A stretch of DNA of 64,000 nt from Pelobium manganitolerans. GTDB taxonomy: Bacteria > Bacteroidota > Bacteroidia > Sphingobacteriales > Sphingobacteriaceae. The notes below the pieces were generated by a model. That model was given only the letters and a program-made list of their open reading frames with translations, was not told the origin of the DNA and did no database searches. A program made the position numbers and the translations under genes. The first letter of the stretch is position 1, and each line of letters starts with the position of its first letter. Positions 27,075-35,880 of this stretch are shown here, piece after piece. The stretch is from contig NZ_MBTA01000023.1 of assembly GCF_003609575.1 (NCBI RefSeq), positions 1 through 64,000 of the forward strand, written 5' to 3'.

Positions 27075-29210
27075 TTTGCTGCTGTATAATGTAGTGCCGT
27101 CTTTTACAGTTAAAACATATACTCCGGTTTTGTAGAGCCCAATTTTGTTGTTAATAAAGCTGTTTAGATAATGGATGTCGCCTTCTGTTTTTATTAAAAG
27201 CTTACCTTCCATATCTACCAAATTAAGTTCTAAAGCTTTGCTTTTGCTGTTAATATTAATATCTAATTTGTCTGTAACCGGATTTGGACAAATGTTTAGG
27301 TCTTTTACTTTAAGTTTTTCGGGTATAACAGCTGTACTTAAGGGTTTAGCATATTTTATGTTTGGTACAGGAGGCGTTTTCATCCCGGTGCCCAAGAAAA
27401 AACTTGGGTTAGGAGGTTGGTTATATGCCGAGTTTTGCCAAGCTATTGCAGTCCTGTATTGGGTGTCGTGCATTAGCGTATATATTTTGTTACTGGTAAG
27501 CGCTGTAGTGGTGAATATATATAAGCTTTTATTGTCATCACCACGCAAGATCACTTCTTCTCGCCAGTCGCCCAAAATATCGGCCATTAAACCGGGGTTA
27601 GATTTGGTAGTGTTGTTGCTGTTAACCGCAGCTAAATCTGTAAACGTGAGTAAACGTTCCGATTTTTTAGAGCTTGGGTTCCATTTATCTAACTTCACAC
27701 CGTCCAATAATTCTCGGCTCAAATCGCCATCCCACCAAATGCCAAAATTATAAGAAGGCCTGCTTGTAGCAATGATATTGCCTTTTATGCTATACAGATT
27801 ACTATTCGCCGAACCCCAAACTTCATAACCTGGGTAATTAGGGTCGATATCGGCGGCCATACAACGTCCAATGTCACCGGTTGCCTGCACGCCCCATAAC
27901 AACTGACCGGTTTTGGCGTCACGCAAAGTTTCACCGGTACCGCCGTATTTTGCAGGTTCTTCGTGGCACATCCAAAGCTCTTGACCTTCCCTGTCAGGAT
28001 CCATATCGCTCAAATGCATTGCATCACCGTGGCCTTTGCCATCAGTCCAAAATTTTGCGCCATTATCGTTGATAGCGCTAGAGCCGTTAAATATTTCATC
28101 TTTGCCGTCGCCATCTACGTCACCGGTTGCCATTTGGTGGTTTCCTTGCCCAGCATACGCGCTGTTTCCGGCGGTATTGCTGTCAAAAGTCCAACGGTGG
28201 GTCAGTTTACCGTCCCGCCAGTCCCACGCAACTCGTACCAACCGGGTATAGTAGCCACGCCCGAAAACTAAACTGGGTTTTTCGCCATCTAAATACGCAA
28301 CCGCCGCAATAAACCGGTCTATACGGTTGCCGTAATTATCTCCCCACGAGCTTACAGTACCGCGTGCCGGCAGGTAATCTGTAGTGGCCATGGCTTTGCC
28401 CGTTTCACCATTAAAAACGGTTAAAAATTCAGGACCGCTCAATACATATCCCGATGAATTCCTATAATCTGCTGTTGGGTCTCCAATAACAGTTCCCGTA
28501 CCGTCTATCGTGCCGTCGGCGGTTTTGCAAGCCACCTCGGCCTTACCATCACCATCTAAATCATACACCATAAATTGCGTATAATGGGCACCTGCCCTAA
28601 TATTTCGGCCTAAATCAATTCGCCACAGCCGGGTTCCATCCAGTTTGTAAGCATCAATAAAGACATTACCGGTATAACCGGATTGCGAATTGTCTTTAGA
28701 ATTTGAGGGATCCCACTTTAAGATAATTTCATATTCGCCGTCGCCATCTAAATCTCCAACACTGCAATCGTTAGGGCTATAACTGTATGTTTCACCGCTT
28801 TTAGTTACACTATCTGCCGGCAGGCTTAATGGTATTTTTAAATATTTAGCCGACCAAACACTAACTGCTTTAGACTCTTCTTGTTCTTGCCCGTTAACTA
28901 CCGGTCTAATGGTATAAGTGCTATTGGTATTAGCGTAATCCTCAAAATTTGACGAGTTGCTGATAGGAGTGGTGGTTAGTTTCACACCACCTTTGTAAAC
29001 ATTGAAAGCGATATCTGCAGGGTCGGTACCAAATATCCGCCAGCTTAAAAACACTTTAGCAGCGTTGGTGCGCACGGCAACTAGGCCGCGGTCCAGGCGT
29101 TCAACTTGTTTAGGCGTGCTAACAACAGGGTCTTGCGCAAATAATGGGCTAGCTACAAAACTAAAGAGCATAAATGCAACAGCGTGCTTCAAACGTAAAA
29201 TTTTCTTCAT
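27060..29210 (-). CDS. Rhamnogalacturonan lyase (PL11-type), type IX secreted
   Basis: A 716-residue exoenzyme with a signal peptide (ending PLFAQ). After a fibronectin-like N-terminal domain (about 30-120) comes a large beta-propeller with repeated DxDGDG calcium loops (VGDLDGDGEYE, VYDLDGDGKAE, TGDVDGDGKDE), as in the YesW/PL11 rhamnogalacturonan endolyases that cut pectin backbones by beta-elimination. The last 75 residues (ICPNPVTDKLDI...GVYVLTVKDG...SKLLKQ) are a type A sorting domain for the type IX secretion system. It is isolated: no SusCD pair or other pectinase is next to it. Confidence 0.92.
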   Translation of the reverse strand: MKKILRLKHAVAFMLFSFVASPLFAQDPVVSTPKQVERLDRGLVAVRTNAAKVFLSWRIFGTDPADIAFNVYKGGVKLTTTPISNSSNFEDYANTNSTYTIRPVVNGQEQEESKAVSVWSAKYLKIPLSLPADSVTKSGETYSYSPNDCSVGDLDGDGEYEIILKWDPSNSKDNSQSGYTGNVFIDAYKLDGTRLWRIDLGRNIRAGAHYTQFMVYDLDGDGKAEVACKTADGTIDGTGTVIGDPTADYRNSSGYVLSGPEFLTVFNGETGKAMATTDYLPARGTVSSWGDNYGNRIDRFIAAVAYLDGEKPSLVFGRGYYTRLVRVAWDWRDGKLTHRWTFDSNTAGNSAYAGQGNHQMATGDVDGDGKDEIFNGSSAINDNGAKFWTDGKGHGDAMHLSDMDPDREGQELWMCHEEPAKYGGTGETLRDAKTGQLLWGVQATGDIGRCMAADIDPNYPGYEVWGSANSNLYSIKGNIIATSRPSYNFGIWWDGDLSRELLDGVKLDKWNPSSKKSERLLTFTDLAAVNSNNTTKSNPGLMADILGDWREEVILRGDDNKSLYIFTTTALTSNKIYTLMHDTQYRTAIAWQNSAYNQPPNPSFFLGTGMKTPPVPNIKYAKPLSTAVIPEKLKVKDLNICPNPVTDKLDININSKSKALELNLVDMEGKLLIKTEGDIHYLNSFINNKIGLYKTGVYVLTVKDGTTLYSSKLLKQ

Positions 29211-29336
29211 ATTAAAAGATTTATGGGCTACGTAATTGGTATGCGATATTAATTATTAAACAAGAACTTGGCAACCTGTACTGTCTTGCTCGTGTTAGGG
29301 CTAATTAGCGAGATGGTGGCTGAGAACTTAGGCAAT

Positions 29337-29368
29337 TTTGCAATTGGCCTCGCGATAAACTAAATTTG
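29337..29368 (+). promoter_or_regulatory. cmk: Strong cmk promoter, giving a nearly leaderless mRNA
   Basis: TTTG (29337-29340) and TAAATTTG (29361-29368), spaced by 20 bases, match both Bacteroidota promoter elements. The ATG of cmk begins only 6 bases after the -7 box, so transcription would start at or within a few bases of the start codon. Confidence 0.6.
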
Positions 29369-29373
29369 TTGCG

Positions 29374-30048
29374 ATGGTAAACAATATCGTGGTGGCAATA
29401 GACGGCTATTCGTCTTGCGGAAAAAGCACCCTAGCCAAAGCGCTCGCTAAAAAACTGCACTTTATTTATGTGGATAGTGGCGCAATGTACCGCGCGGTTA
29501 CTTTATATTTCTTGAGGAACCAAACGGATTTAAGCAATCACGATTTAATTATCGATGCTTTAGAGCATATCGACCTCAATTTCCACTCGCGCGATTATCA
29601 ATCTCATATTTTACTAAATGGGGAGGAGGTTTCGGATGAAATTAGGCAGATGCCGGTTTCGGAAAGCGTGAGTTTGATTGCATCTATCAAAGAGGTGCGC
29701 AAAGCGATGGTGCGTAAGCAACAGAAGATGGGCAAATCCAAAAACATTGTGATGGATGGCCGAGACATTGGCACCACCGTTTTCCCTCATGCGCAAGTGA
29801 AATTTTTTATGACAGCCGACCCTAAAATACGGGCCGAGCGGCGTTATCAAGAGCTTTTAGCCAAAGGGGAGCGAATATCTTTAGAGGAGATTTTTGACAA
29901 TTTGGCGCATCGTGATTTTTTGGACACCACCCGTGAAGAAAGTCCGCTTACCCGCGCAGCAGATGCTATAATTTTAGACAACACCAACCTAACCGAACAA
30001 GAACAGCTGGATTTTGCGATCGAAAAAATAAGGCCTTTTATGGTGTAG
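29374..30048 (+). CDS. cmk: Cytidylate kinase
   Basis: Phosphorylates CMP and dCMP with ATP, recycling pyrimidine nucleotides. The 224-residue protein has the P-loop AIDGYSSCGKSTLAK (about 9-22), VDSGAMYRAVTL, and VMDGRDIGTTVFPHA with DARIRAERRY-type lid arginines (KIRAERRYQEL). The start is fixed by the P-loop only ten residues in. It converges on porQ with a 2-base gap. Confidence 0.95.
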   Translation: MVNNIVVAIDGYSSCGKSTLAKALAKKLHFIYVDSGAMYRAVTLYFLRNQTDLSNHDLIIDALEHIDLNFHSRDYQSHILLNGEEVSDEIRQMPVSESVSLIASIKEVRKAMVRKQQKMGKSKNIVMDGRDIGTTVFPHAQVKFFMTADPKIRAERRYQELLAKGERISLEEIFDNLAHRDFLDTTREESPLTRAADAIILDNTNLTEQEQLDFAIEKIRPFMV

Positions 30049-30050
30049 GG

Positions 30051-31100
30051 CTAACGTTTACCGAAAAAATCGGGTTTAAGATTTAAAGAAAAGTAGTTGT
30101 TTCCGCCTGCTGAACCTAATTGGCTGTGTGCATAACTCAAGCTTAGTTTTTTTAGGTTTACAGAAAACCCAAACGATAAACCCGCCGTGCCGCCCAAACC
30201 TTCTACGCTCAGCTCTTTATGTTGCTGCAGGTTGTAAGCACCTTGTATCTGAAATGTAGCGGAAAAAAGAAGCTCGGCACCAAAAACGAAGTGCTGGCTC
30301 AGCTTACTGCCAAAACTGGCTCTGCTTTTTTTTTGTTCCCCGCTAATCAAATCGATATCCGAACTTTCCCCGGTATTTCGGTAGCTTAAATCAAACTTTT
30401 GCAAATGCTTATAGCTAATGTGGTACCGGATAGGCGCAAACTGTAATTTCTTGCTCATCCCTAAAGCAATTTCAAAAGGTAATCGTTCTTTTTGGTTTTC
30501 AAAGGCATCTAATTGATAACCGATGTTTTTTAGCACCAAGCCGGTTGCAAGCGTGTTGCTGCTGTCTTTATAAGTAAAAGCCAAATCCGTTGCCAAAGCA
30601 AAAGAGCGGTAAATGTCATAACTCCCGTAAATAGCTTTTACATTAATTCCGTAGCTGATATTTTTATACAGAACATCTCCATAGCCGATGTTGAGCAGGT
30701 AATCTGCTGCACTAAAGTTGGCACCGGTTGCGGTAGCTGTTTCGTCATATTCTTCAAAATCGCCATAGTTAATCATCATTAAAGCTGTGGAAACCGTTTT
30801 TTTAGCGCCTACTTTAAACGCATACTGGACATTCCCGAAATTAATATCGGCGATATAATTGCTGTAATTGAGCGATAGCGTATTTTGATGTGTTGCCGAA
30901 AGCAAAGAGGGGTTAGCAAAGACATCGTCAAGCTCGGCGGTGTTTTGCATGGGTAAAACGTTGCCCATAGCCGCAACACGTGCTGAATTGGGTAAATTTA
31001 AAAAACGAAAAACGCCATTGCCGCCAAGTTGTGCATCTGCATTAAGCGAAAAAAAGCCCAAAAGCATGAAAAAAAATAGAGATGCGTGTTTTTTAACCAT
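30051..31100 (-). CDS. porQ: Type IX secretion system protein PorQ
   Basis: PorQ is an outer-membrane beta-barrel needed with PorU/PorV/PorZ for type IX secretion and cargo attachment. The 349-residue protein has a signal peptide (LNADAQ) and the signature GNGVFRFLNLPNSARVAAMG with NPSLLS (about 25-70), then a barrel with alternating strands. The family's usual neighbourhood with cmk is kept here. The window also holds a cargo of this system, the rhamnogalacturonan lyase. Confidence 0.9.
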   Translation of the reverse strand: MVKKHASLFFFMLLGFFSLNADAQLGGNGVFRFLNLPNSARVAAMGNVLPMQNTAELDDVFANPSLLSATHQNTLSLNYSNYIADINFGNVQYAFKVGAKKTVSTALMMINYGDFEEYDETATATGANFSAADYLLNIGYGDVLYKNISYGINVKAIYGSYDIYRSFALATDLAFTYKDSSNTLATGLVLKNIGYQLDAFENQKERLPFEIALGMSKKLQFAPIRYHISYKHLQKFDLSYRNTGESSDIDLISGEQKKSRASFGSKLSQHFVFGAELLFSATFQIQGAYNLQQHKELSVEGLGGTAGLSFGFSVNLKKLSLSYAHSQLGSAGGNNYFSLNLKPDFFGKR

Positions 31101-31107
31101 CAGATGG

Positions 31108-31116
31108 CTAATTTAG
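31108..31116. promoter_or_regulatory. Palindromic shared -7-like element, porQ/arfB
   Basis: CTAATTTAG reads TAATTTAG on plus and TAAATTAG on minus, each one mismatch from TAnnTTTG. It lies in the 24 bases between the porQ and arfB start codons, so either or both genes could use it. Confidence 0.3.
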
Positions 31117-31124
31117 TTTTAATT

Positions 31125-31535
31125 ATGAATTTTGATGAAGCGCAATTGCAAAAGGAATTTTCGTTTAGAACGGCACGCAGCGGAGGCAAGGGCGGCCAAA
31201 ATGTGAACAAGGTAGAAACTAAGGTGGAACTGCTTTGGTATTTGGCAGGCACTGCTGTTTTTACAGAAGTACAGATGAAGCAGTTGCAATCTAGATTGAA
31301 GCACCGCATTAACAGCGAAGGCGTTTTTTCTGTAACGGCAAGCGAGGCCCGCTCGCAACTTCAGAATAAAGAGATTGCTGTTTCTAAAGCCCTAGCTTTA
31401 ATTAAACAAGCTTTGCTGAAGCAGAAAGTGCGTAAAGCCACCAAACCCAATAAATTGGCAGTGCAAAATCGCTTAGAAAGCAAAAGAAAACAGGCGCTGA
31501 AGAAAATATCTCGCAATAAAAATTTCGATATCTAA
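31125..31535 (+). CDS. arfB: ArfB-like peptidyl-tRNA hydrolase (ribosome rescue)
   Basis: A 136-residue stop-codon-independent release factor that frees stalled ribosomes. The GGQ catalytic motif is at residues 23-25 (ARSGGKGGQNVNKVETKVEL), and the basic C-terminal tail (KQKVRKATKPNKLAVQ...KRKQALKKISRNK) is the part that enters the empty mRNA channel. I chose the ATG at 31125; other in-frame ATGs at 31086 and 31104 would run into the divergent porQ start. It overlaps the convergent lpxR by 4 bases. Confidence 0.9.
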   Translation: MNFDEAQLQKEFSFRTARSGGKGGQNVNKVETKVELLWYLAGTAVFTEVQMKQLQSRLKHRINSEGVFSVTASEARSQLQNKEIAVSKALALIKQALLKQKVRKATKPNKLAVQNRLESKRKQALKKISRNKNFDI

Positions 31536-32467
31536 AAGCGGTAATACAAACTGATAGAGCCATACTGCTCTGAACGTTTGGCACTTTCCAACTCTTTGCT
31601 TTTGAAAATAATCGAAAAATCGACAGTCCACTTTTCACTGGCGAATGCTGCGCCAATTTGTTGCGAAAAAACAAAGGGTTTTGGGTTATAGGTTACCGGA
31701 CCTTTATCGGTGCGGAACATGCCGCCCTGTATGGTAGCGTTATAAGCGACATACTTTAAATTAGGTTGCAAGTAAAAATACAGTTCTTTGTTTTTCTCTT
31801 TTTCTGATGTGGAGGAAACCGTGCTTTGCGTGGCTACCGAATGGTTTAGGGGGTTGATATTGCCAGTTCTAAATAAAAGTCCGGCAGACAAACCGCTGTA
31901 TGTATTTCCCAACTCTGCCAGTAATGGTAGCGAAAAATCAAAAGTTCTTTGCCGGTTTTTGAGCAACAAATAATGCAAGCCTAATTTTGCATTAATCCCG
32001 AGTTCATTATTTACTTGGTACTGCCAACCCGAGACTTCGTAAAATCCTACCACTTGGTGCAACAGCTTTTGTGCTTCTTCGCCCATTGCGGCGGGGCCGA
32101 TAGTGCCTATTTGTAGTTCTGTCTTAACGCTATTCTGGTTACTTTTAAGCCACTGCATACTTGCACCGGCATATAAATAAGACGCGAAAGGCCGGTCCAC
32201 GTTAACTATGTTTTTGATATTACCGGATCGGGCGTTGTACATTTCTTGCCCGGCGCTTATTCCCCAAATTTTTTTTACTGCACTGTCTTTAGCTTTGGCA
32301 GCTTGCCTATAATGTATAAACAAGCCGTTAGTATAATATCTATCTTGTTTTGATGCTAAATAAACGTCATTGTCGGACCGGAAACCCAGTTCATGACGGT
32401 AAGGTTTGTTTTGGGCAAACATAGTTATATGGCAAACGCAGATAAGAGATAGCAGGAAAAAACGCAT
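31532..32467 (-). CDS. lpxR: Lipid A deacylase LpxR-family protein
   Basis: A 311-residue outer-membrane beta-barrel (DUF2219) with a signal peptide ending MFAQ. The N-terminal RSDNDVYLASKQDRYYTNG carries the Asn/Asp and Ser/Thr active-site pattern of LpxR, which removes the 3'-acyloxyacyl chain from lipid A in a Ca-dependent way. The final YGSISLYYRF is a barrel-end strand. Its ATG lies 5 bases after the hairpin of the lon terminator, so translation starts next to that structure. Confidence 0.85.
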   Translation of the reverse strand: MRFFLLSLICVCHITMFAQNKPYRHELGFRSDNDVYLASKQDRYYTNGLFIHYRQAAKAKDSAVKKIWGISAGQEMYNARSGNIKNIVNVDRPFASYLYAGASMQWLKSNQNSVKTELQIGTIGPAAMGEEAQKLLHQVVGFYEVSGWQYQVNNELGINAKLGLHYLLLKNRQRTFDFSLPLLAELGNTYSGLSAGLLFRTGNINPLNHSVATQSTVSSTSEKEKNKELYFYLQPNLKYVAYNATIQGGMFRTDKGPVTYNPKPFVFSQQIGAAFASEKWTVDFSIIFKSKELESAKRSEQYGSISLYYRF

Positions 32468-32500
32468 AAAAAAAGGCCGAAAAAAATTCGGCCTTAAAAT
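32466..32500 (-). terminator. lon terminator abutting the lpxR start
   Basis: Perfect stem AAGGCCGAA / TTCGGCCTT (32495-32487 with 32481-32473 on the minus strand), loop of five T, then a T run that continues into the lpxR ATG. Confidence 0.85.
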
Positions 32501-32528
32501 ACGATATTATTTTTTTAGGCTTCCGCTC

Positions 32529-35009
32529 TTAATCTTGTTTTTGCTTATTGCCTTCTTCGCGATAGCTGATGTCTAAAGCGTTTTTGACTTTTACCGGTAA
32601 AAGCGCCAGTTTAACAACATCCATCATGTTGCTAACGTAATGGAAAGTCATGTCTTTGATGTAATCGGCTTTTATTTCCAAAATATCTTTCTGGTTTGAT
32701 TTACATAGAATAACTTCCTTAATGTTTGCACGTTTTGCAGCTAAGATTTTTTCTTTTATACCGCCAACAGGCAATACCTTGCCGCGCAGGGTGATTTCGC
32801 CGGTCATGGCTAAATGTTGTTTCACTTGACGTTGCGTAAACGCAGATGTTAAGGCGGTGAGCATGGTTATGCCAGCGGATGGACCGTCTTTTGGTGTAGC
32901 ACCAGCTGGCACGTGGATATGTAAATCCCATTGGTCAAAAACACGGTGGTCTATCTCCAATTCTTGCGCATGTGCTCTAATATAAGCCATCGCAATAACG
33001 GCAGATTCTTTCATCACATCGCCCAAATTACCGGTTAAGGTCATTTTTCCTTTTCCCGGACTTAAACTTGCCTCAATAAATAAAATATCGCCACCAACAG
33101 AAGTCCAAGCCAAACCGGTTACAACGCCAGCTACTTCGTTACCTTCGTAAGCATCCTTGTCATAATAGGGTGCGCCTAAAGCTTGGCTCACATCCTCATA
33201 AGTATAATTCGGATTGTAAGCTTCTTCCATCGCAATTTTTGTGGCTGCGCTGCGCACTACAGAGCCTAAAGTTTTTTCCAGGCTGCGTACGCCAGATTCG
33301 CGCGTGTAATCCTCAATAATTTTTTCGATAAGTGCACTTTTTAGATTTACGTCTTTAGCTTTTAAGCCATGCACTTCTTTTTGTTTTGGGATAAGGTGTT
33401 TTTTAGCTATCTCTATCTTTTCTTCAATGGTGTAGCCGTTCACCTCAATAATCTCCATCCTATCTAACAATGCAGGCTGGATGTTGCTGAGCGAGTTGGC
33501 CGTGGCAATAAACATCACGTTGGATAAATCGTAATCCAGCTCTACAAAATTATCTACAAATGCGTTGTTTTGTTCAGGGTCTAAAACTTCCAGCAAAGCC
33601 GATGAGGGGTCGCCACGGAAATCGTTACCTACTTTATCAATCTCATCCAGTACAAAAACCGGATTTGATGAGGCAGCCTTTTTTAGAGACTGAATTACGC
33701 GGCCCGGCATTGCGCCAATGTAGGTTTTGCGGTGGCCACGGATTTCGGCTTCATCCCTGATGCCTCCCAGCGCCATCCTCACGTATTTACGGCCCAAAGC
33801 TTTAGCGATAGATTTACCCAAAGAGGTTTTTCCTACACCTGGAGGGCCTACCAAACACAAGATTGGCGCTTTCATGTTGTGCTTTAATTTTAGCACGGCC
33901 AAATATTCTATGATACGCTTTTTAACCTTCTCTAATCCGTAATGGTCTTTATCCAGGATTTTTTGTGCGCGTTTTAAATCAAAATTATCTTTGGTGAACT
34001 CGCCCCAGGGCAAATCCAGCAAAACCTCTAAATAGTTGATCTGTACCGAATAATCTGCCGCAACAGGGTTCATACGGGCCAACTTATCAACTTCTTTGTT
34101 GAAATGTTCACCGGTTTCTTTGCTCCAGTGTTTCTTTTTTGCTCTAGCCCTCAGCTCCTCAATTTCCATGTCGGGCGAGTTGCCGCCCAGCTCTTCTTGT
34201 ATGGTTTTAAGTTGCTGGTTTAAAAAATAATCGCGTTGCTGCTTATCTAAATCAACTTTTACCTTGCTTTGGATCTGGTTCTTCAATTCTAACATCTGCA
34301 GTTCAGAAGTTAAATGCCCTAAAACTAGGTGTGCGCGTTCGCGAAGGTTGGCCACTTCTAACATGGCTTGCTTATCTGCCACGCTAGCGTTCATGTTTGA
34401 AGATATAAAGTTGATCAAAAACGGCACGCTGTCAATGTTTTTGATGGCAATAGCCGCTTCAGAAGGAATGTTAGGCGAAAACTGGATAATCTGCATCGCA
34501 ATTTCTTTCACAGAAGCAATTGCGGCTTTAAATTCCCTATCAACTTTTGGCCGTATTTCTTCAAACTTCTCAACAGTAGCTTTAAAATAGGGCTCCTCTT
34601 GCACCAATTCGCCCAGCTTAAAACGGTTTTTGCCTTGTATGATAACTGTGGTATTCCCGTCGGGCATTTGTAGCATTTTAACGATGATTGCCACCGTACC
34701 TATGGCGTTTAGCTCGGTAAAAGACGGGTCTTCTGCATTGCCGTCTTTTTGCGCAACCACGCCAATGGTTTTATCGCCTTTGTAGGCGTCTTTTATCAAC
34801 TTTATAGACTTATCGCGGCCCACCGTAATTGGGATAACAACCCCCGGGAAAAGCACCGTATTGCGCAAAGGCAGTATAGAAAGCACCTCGGGAGTTTGTT
34901 CGTTGTTCATTTCCTCCTCGTCTTCTGGAGACATCAGCGGAAAAAACTCGGTATCTTCATTAATTAGGGGTAACGCTTGGTTAAAATCGAACTGGTCAAA
35001 TTTGCTCAT
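32529..35009 (-). CDS. lon: ATP-dependent protease Lon
   Basis: Lon degrades misfolded and regulatory proteins in the cytoplasm. With the ATG at 35009 (MSKFDQFDFNQ) it is 826 residues; the frame stays open to 35105 but the extra 32 residues look non-coding. The N-terminal substrate domain (about 45-260), Walker A GPPGVGKTSLGKS, Walker B PVFVLDEIDK and the catalytic Ser in KDGPSAGITM are all present. It diverges from the TPR gene; two inverted repeats lie between them. Confidence 0.95.
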   Translation of the reverse strand: MSKFDQFDFNQALPLINEDTEFFPLMSPEDEEEMNNEQTPEVLSILPLRNTVLFPGVVIPITVGRDKSIKLIKDAYKGDKTIGVVAQKDGNAEDPSFTELNAIGTVAIIVKMLQMPDGNTTVIIQGKNRFKLGELVQEEPYFKATVEKFEEIRPKVDREFKAAIASVKEIAMQIIQFSPNIPSEAAIAIKNIDSVPFLINFISSNMNASVADKQAMLEVANLRERAHLVLGHLTSELQMLELKNQIQSKVKVDLDKQQRDYFLNQQLKTIQEELGGNSPDMEIEELRARAKKKHWSKETGEHFNKEVDKLARMNPVAADYSVQINYLEVLLDLPWGEFTKDNFDLKRAQKILDKDHYGLEKVKKRIIEYLAVLKLKHNMKAPILCLVGPPGVGKTSLGKSIAKALGRKYVRMALGGIRDEAEIRGHRKTYIGAMPGRVIQSLKKAASSNPVFVLDEIDKVGNDFRGDPSSALLEVLDPEQNNAFVDNFVELDYDLSNVMFIATANSLSNIQPALLDRMEIIEVNGYTIEEKIEIAKKHLIPKQKEVHGLKAKDVNLKSALIEKIIEDYTRESGVRSLEKTLGSVVRSAATKIAMEEAYNPNYTYEDVSQALGAPYYDKDAYEGNEVAGVVTGLAWTSVGGDILFIEASLSPGKGKMTLTGNLGDVMKESAVIAMAYIRAHAQELEIDHRVFDQWDLHIHVPAGATPKDGPSAGITMLTALTSAFTQRQVKQHLAMTGEITLRGKVLPVGGIKEKILAAKRANIKEVILCKSNQKDILEIKADYIKDMTFHYVSNMMDVVKLALLPVKVKNALDISYREEGNKQKQD

Positions 35010-35161
35010 GAATAATATATAAACAGCGCCATTTTGACAGCAAAAACTGGAAATAGCGCTTTTAAGATGTATAAAGGTATATTTTACAAGCACTATGCCA
35101 AGCAATTTATTTGTGGTGGCATCAATTTTTTTTAAAGAATAACTTGTTTTATAGCAGAAAT

Positions 35162-35219
35162 AACTGAAATTACGTCAGTTTTAGGTTCACGAAATAATAA
35201 CGCTCTCCAAACGTTATTA
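35162..35219. promoter_or_regulatory. Two inverted repeats between lon and the TPR gene
   Basis: AACTGA-N7-TCAGTT (35162-35180) and TAATAACG-N9-CGTTATTA (35195-35219) are both perfect. They lie in the 249-base divergent region, 40-100 bases upstream of the TPR gene. Candidate operators; no regulator is adjacent. Confidence 0.4.
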
Positions 35220-35258
35220 AAGCTGTACCAACAATTTTTGTTGATTTTTTTATTTTTA

Positions 35259-35879
35259 ATGAGAGCACCGGCTTTATTACTCGTAGTAGGATTTATTTTT
35301 ATCAATGGCATTGCGCAAGCACAAACTCCTTATGAACGCTTGGGACAAAAAGCAATGACAGGCGGACAGTTTAGCACCGCTGCAGATTATTTTGAGAAAG
35401 CTTATGCCAGCGACCGTACCAATATGAACGTGCTTTGGCTCATGGGCTATTCTAGCTATCATGCGGCAGATTATAAAAAATCTATCGAAGCTTTTGATAA
35501 GCTGATAGCCATGAAACCTGCCGAAACCGCGGCTTATTACTATCGCGGTAAGGCCAAAATGTTGGCTGCATCAGCAGTGAAAGAAGCTAAATCTCCCGAG
35601 CGCGAGCGCTTGCTTTTAGGTGCGATAAAAGATTTTTCTTCTGCGCTTGATTTAACGCCTACTGATTATAAGCTTTACCAAAACAGAGGTTTAGCTTATC
35701 AGGAATATGCCATTTATAAGAGCCAAAAAATTGCTGATGTTTACAATAAGACTGTTGCAATTAATGCCTGCAATGCTTCTATCAATGATTTTGAAAAGGT
35801 TTTAGAAGAATCTGGCTTTCGCCGGGATATCGCATCGCAGATAGAAAAATCAAAACAGCTTTTGACTAACATCAGATAA
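35259..35879 (+). CDS. Exported TPR protein
   Basis: A 206-residue protein with a signal peptide (MRAPALLLVVGFIF...AQAQ) and about four TPR units (AMTGGQFSTAADYFEKAYASD, HAADYKKSIEAFDKLIAMKP, IKDFSSALDLTPTDYKLYQNRGLAYQEYA). The ATG at 35259 is preferred over a TTG at 35238. Probably a periplasmic or outer-membrane scaffold. No operon partner; it converges on the aldehyde dehydrogenase gene 1 base away. Confidence 0.8.
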   Translation: MRAPALLLVVGFIFINGIAQAQTPYERLGQKAMTGGQFSTAADYFEKAYASDRTNMNVLWLMGYSSYHAADYKKSIEAFDKLIAMKPAETAAYYYRGKAKMLAASAVKEAKSPERERLLLGAIKDFSSALDLTPTDYKLYQNRGLAYQEYAIYKSQKIADVYNKTVAINACNASINDFEKVLEESGFRRDIASQIEKSKQLLTNIR

Positions 35880-35880
35880 A

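Noticed and set aside
27175-27753. 192-residue plus-strand ORF inside the lyase gene
   Set aside because: Antisense to the conserved PL11 and sorting-domain coding region.
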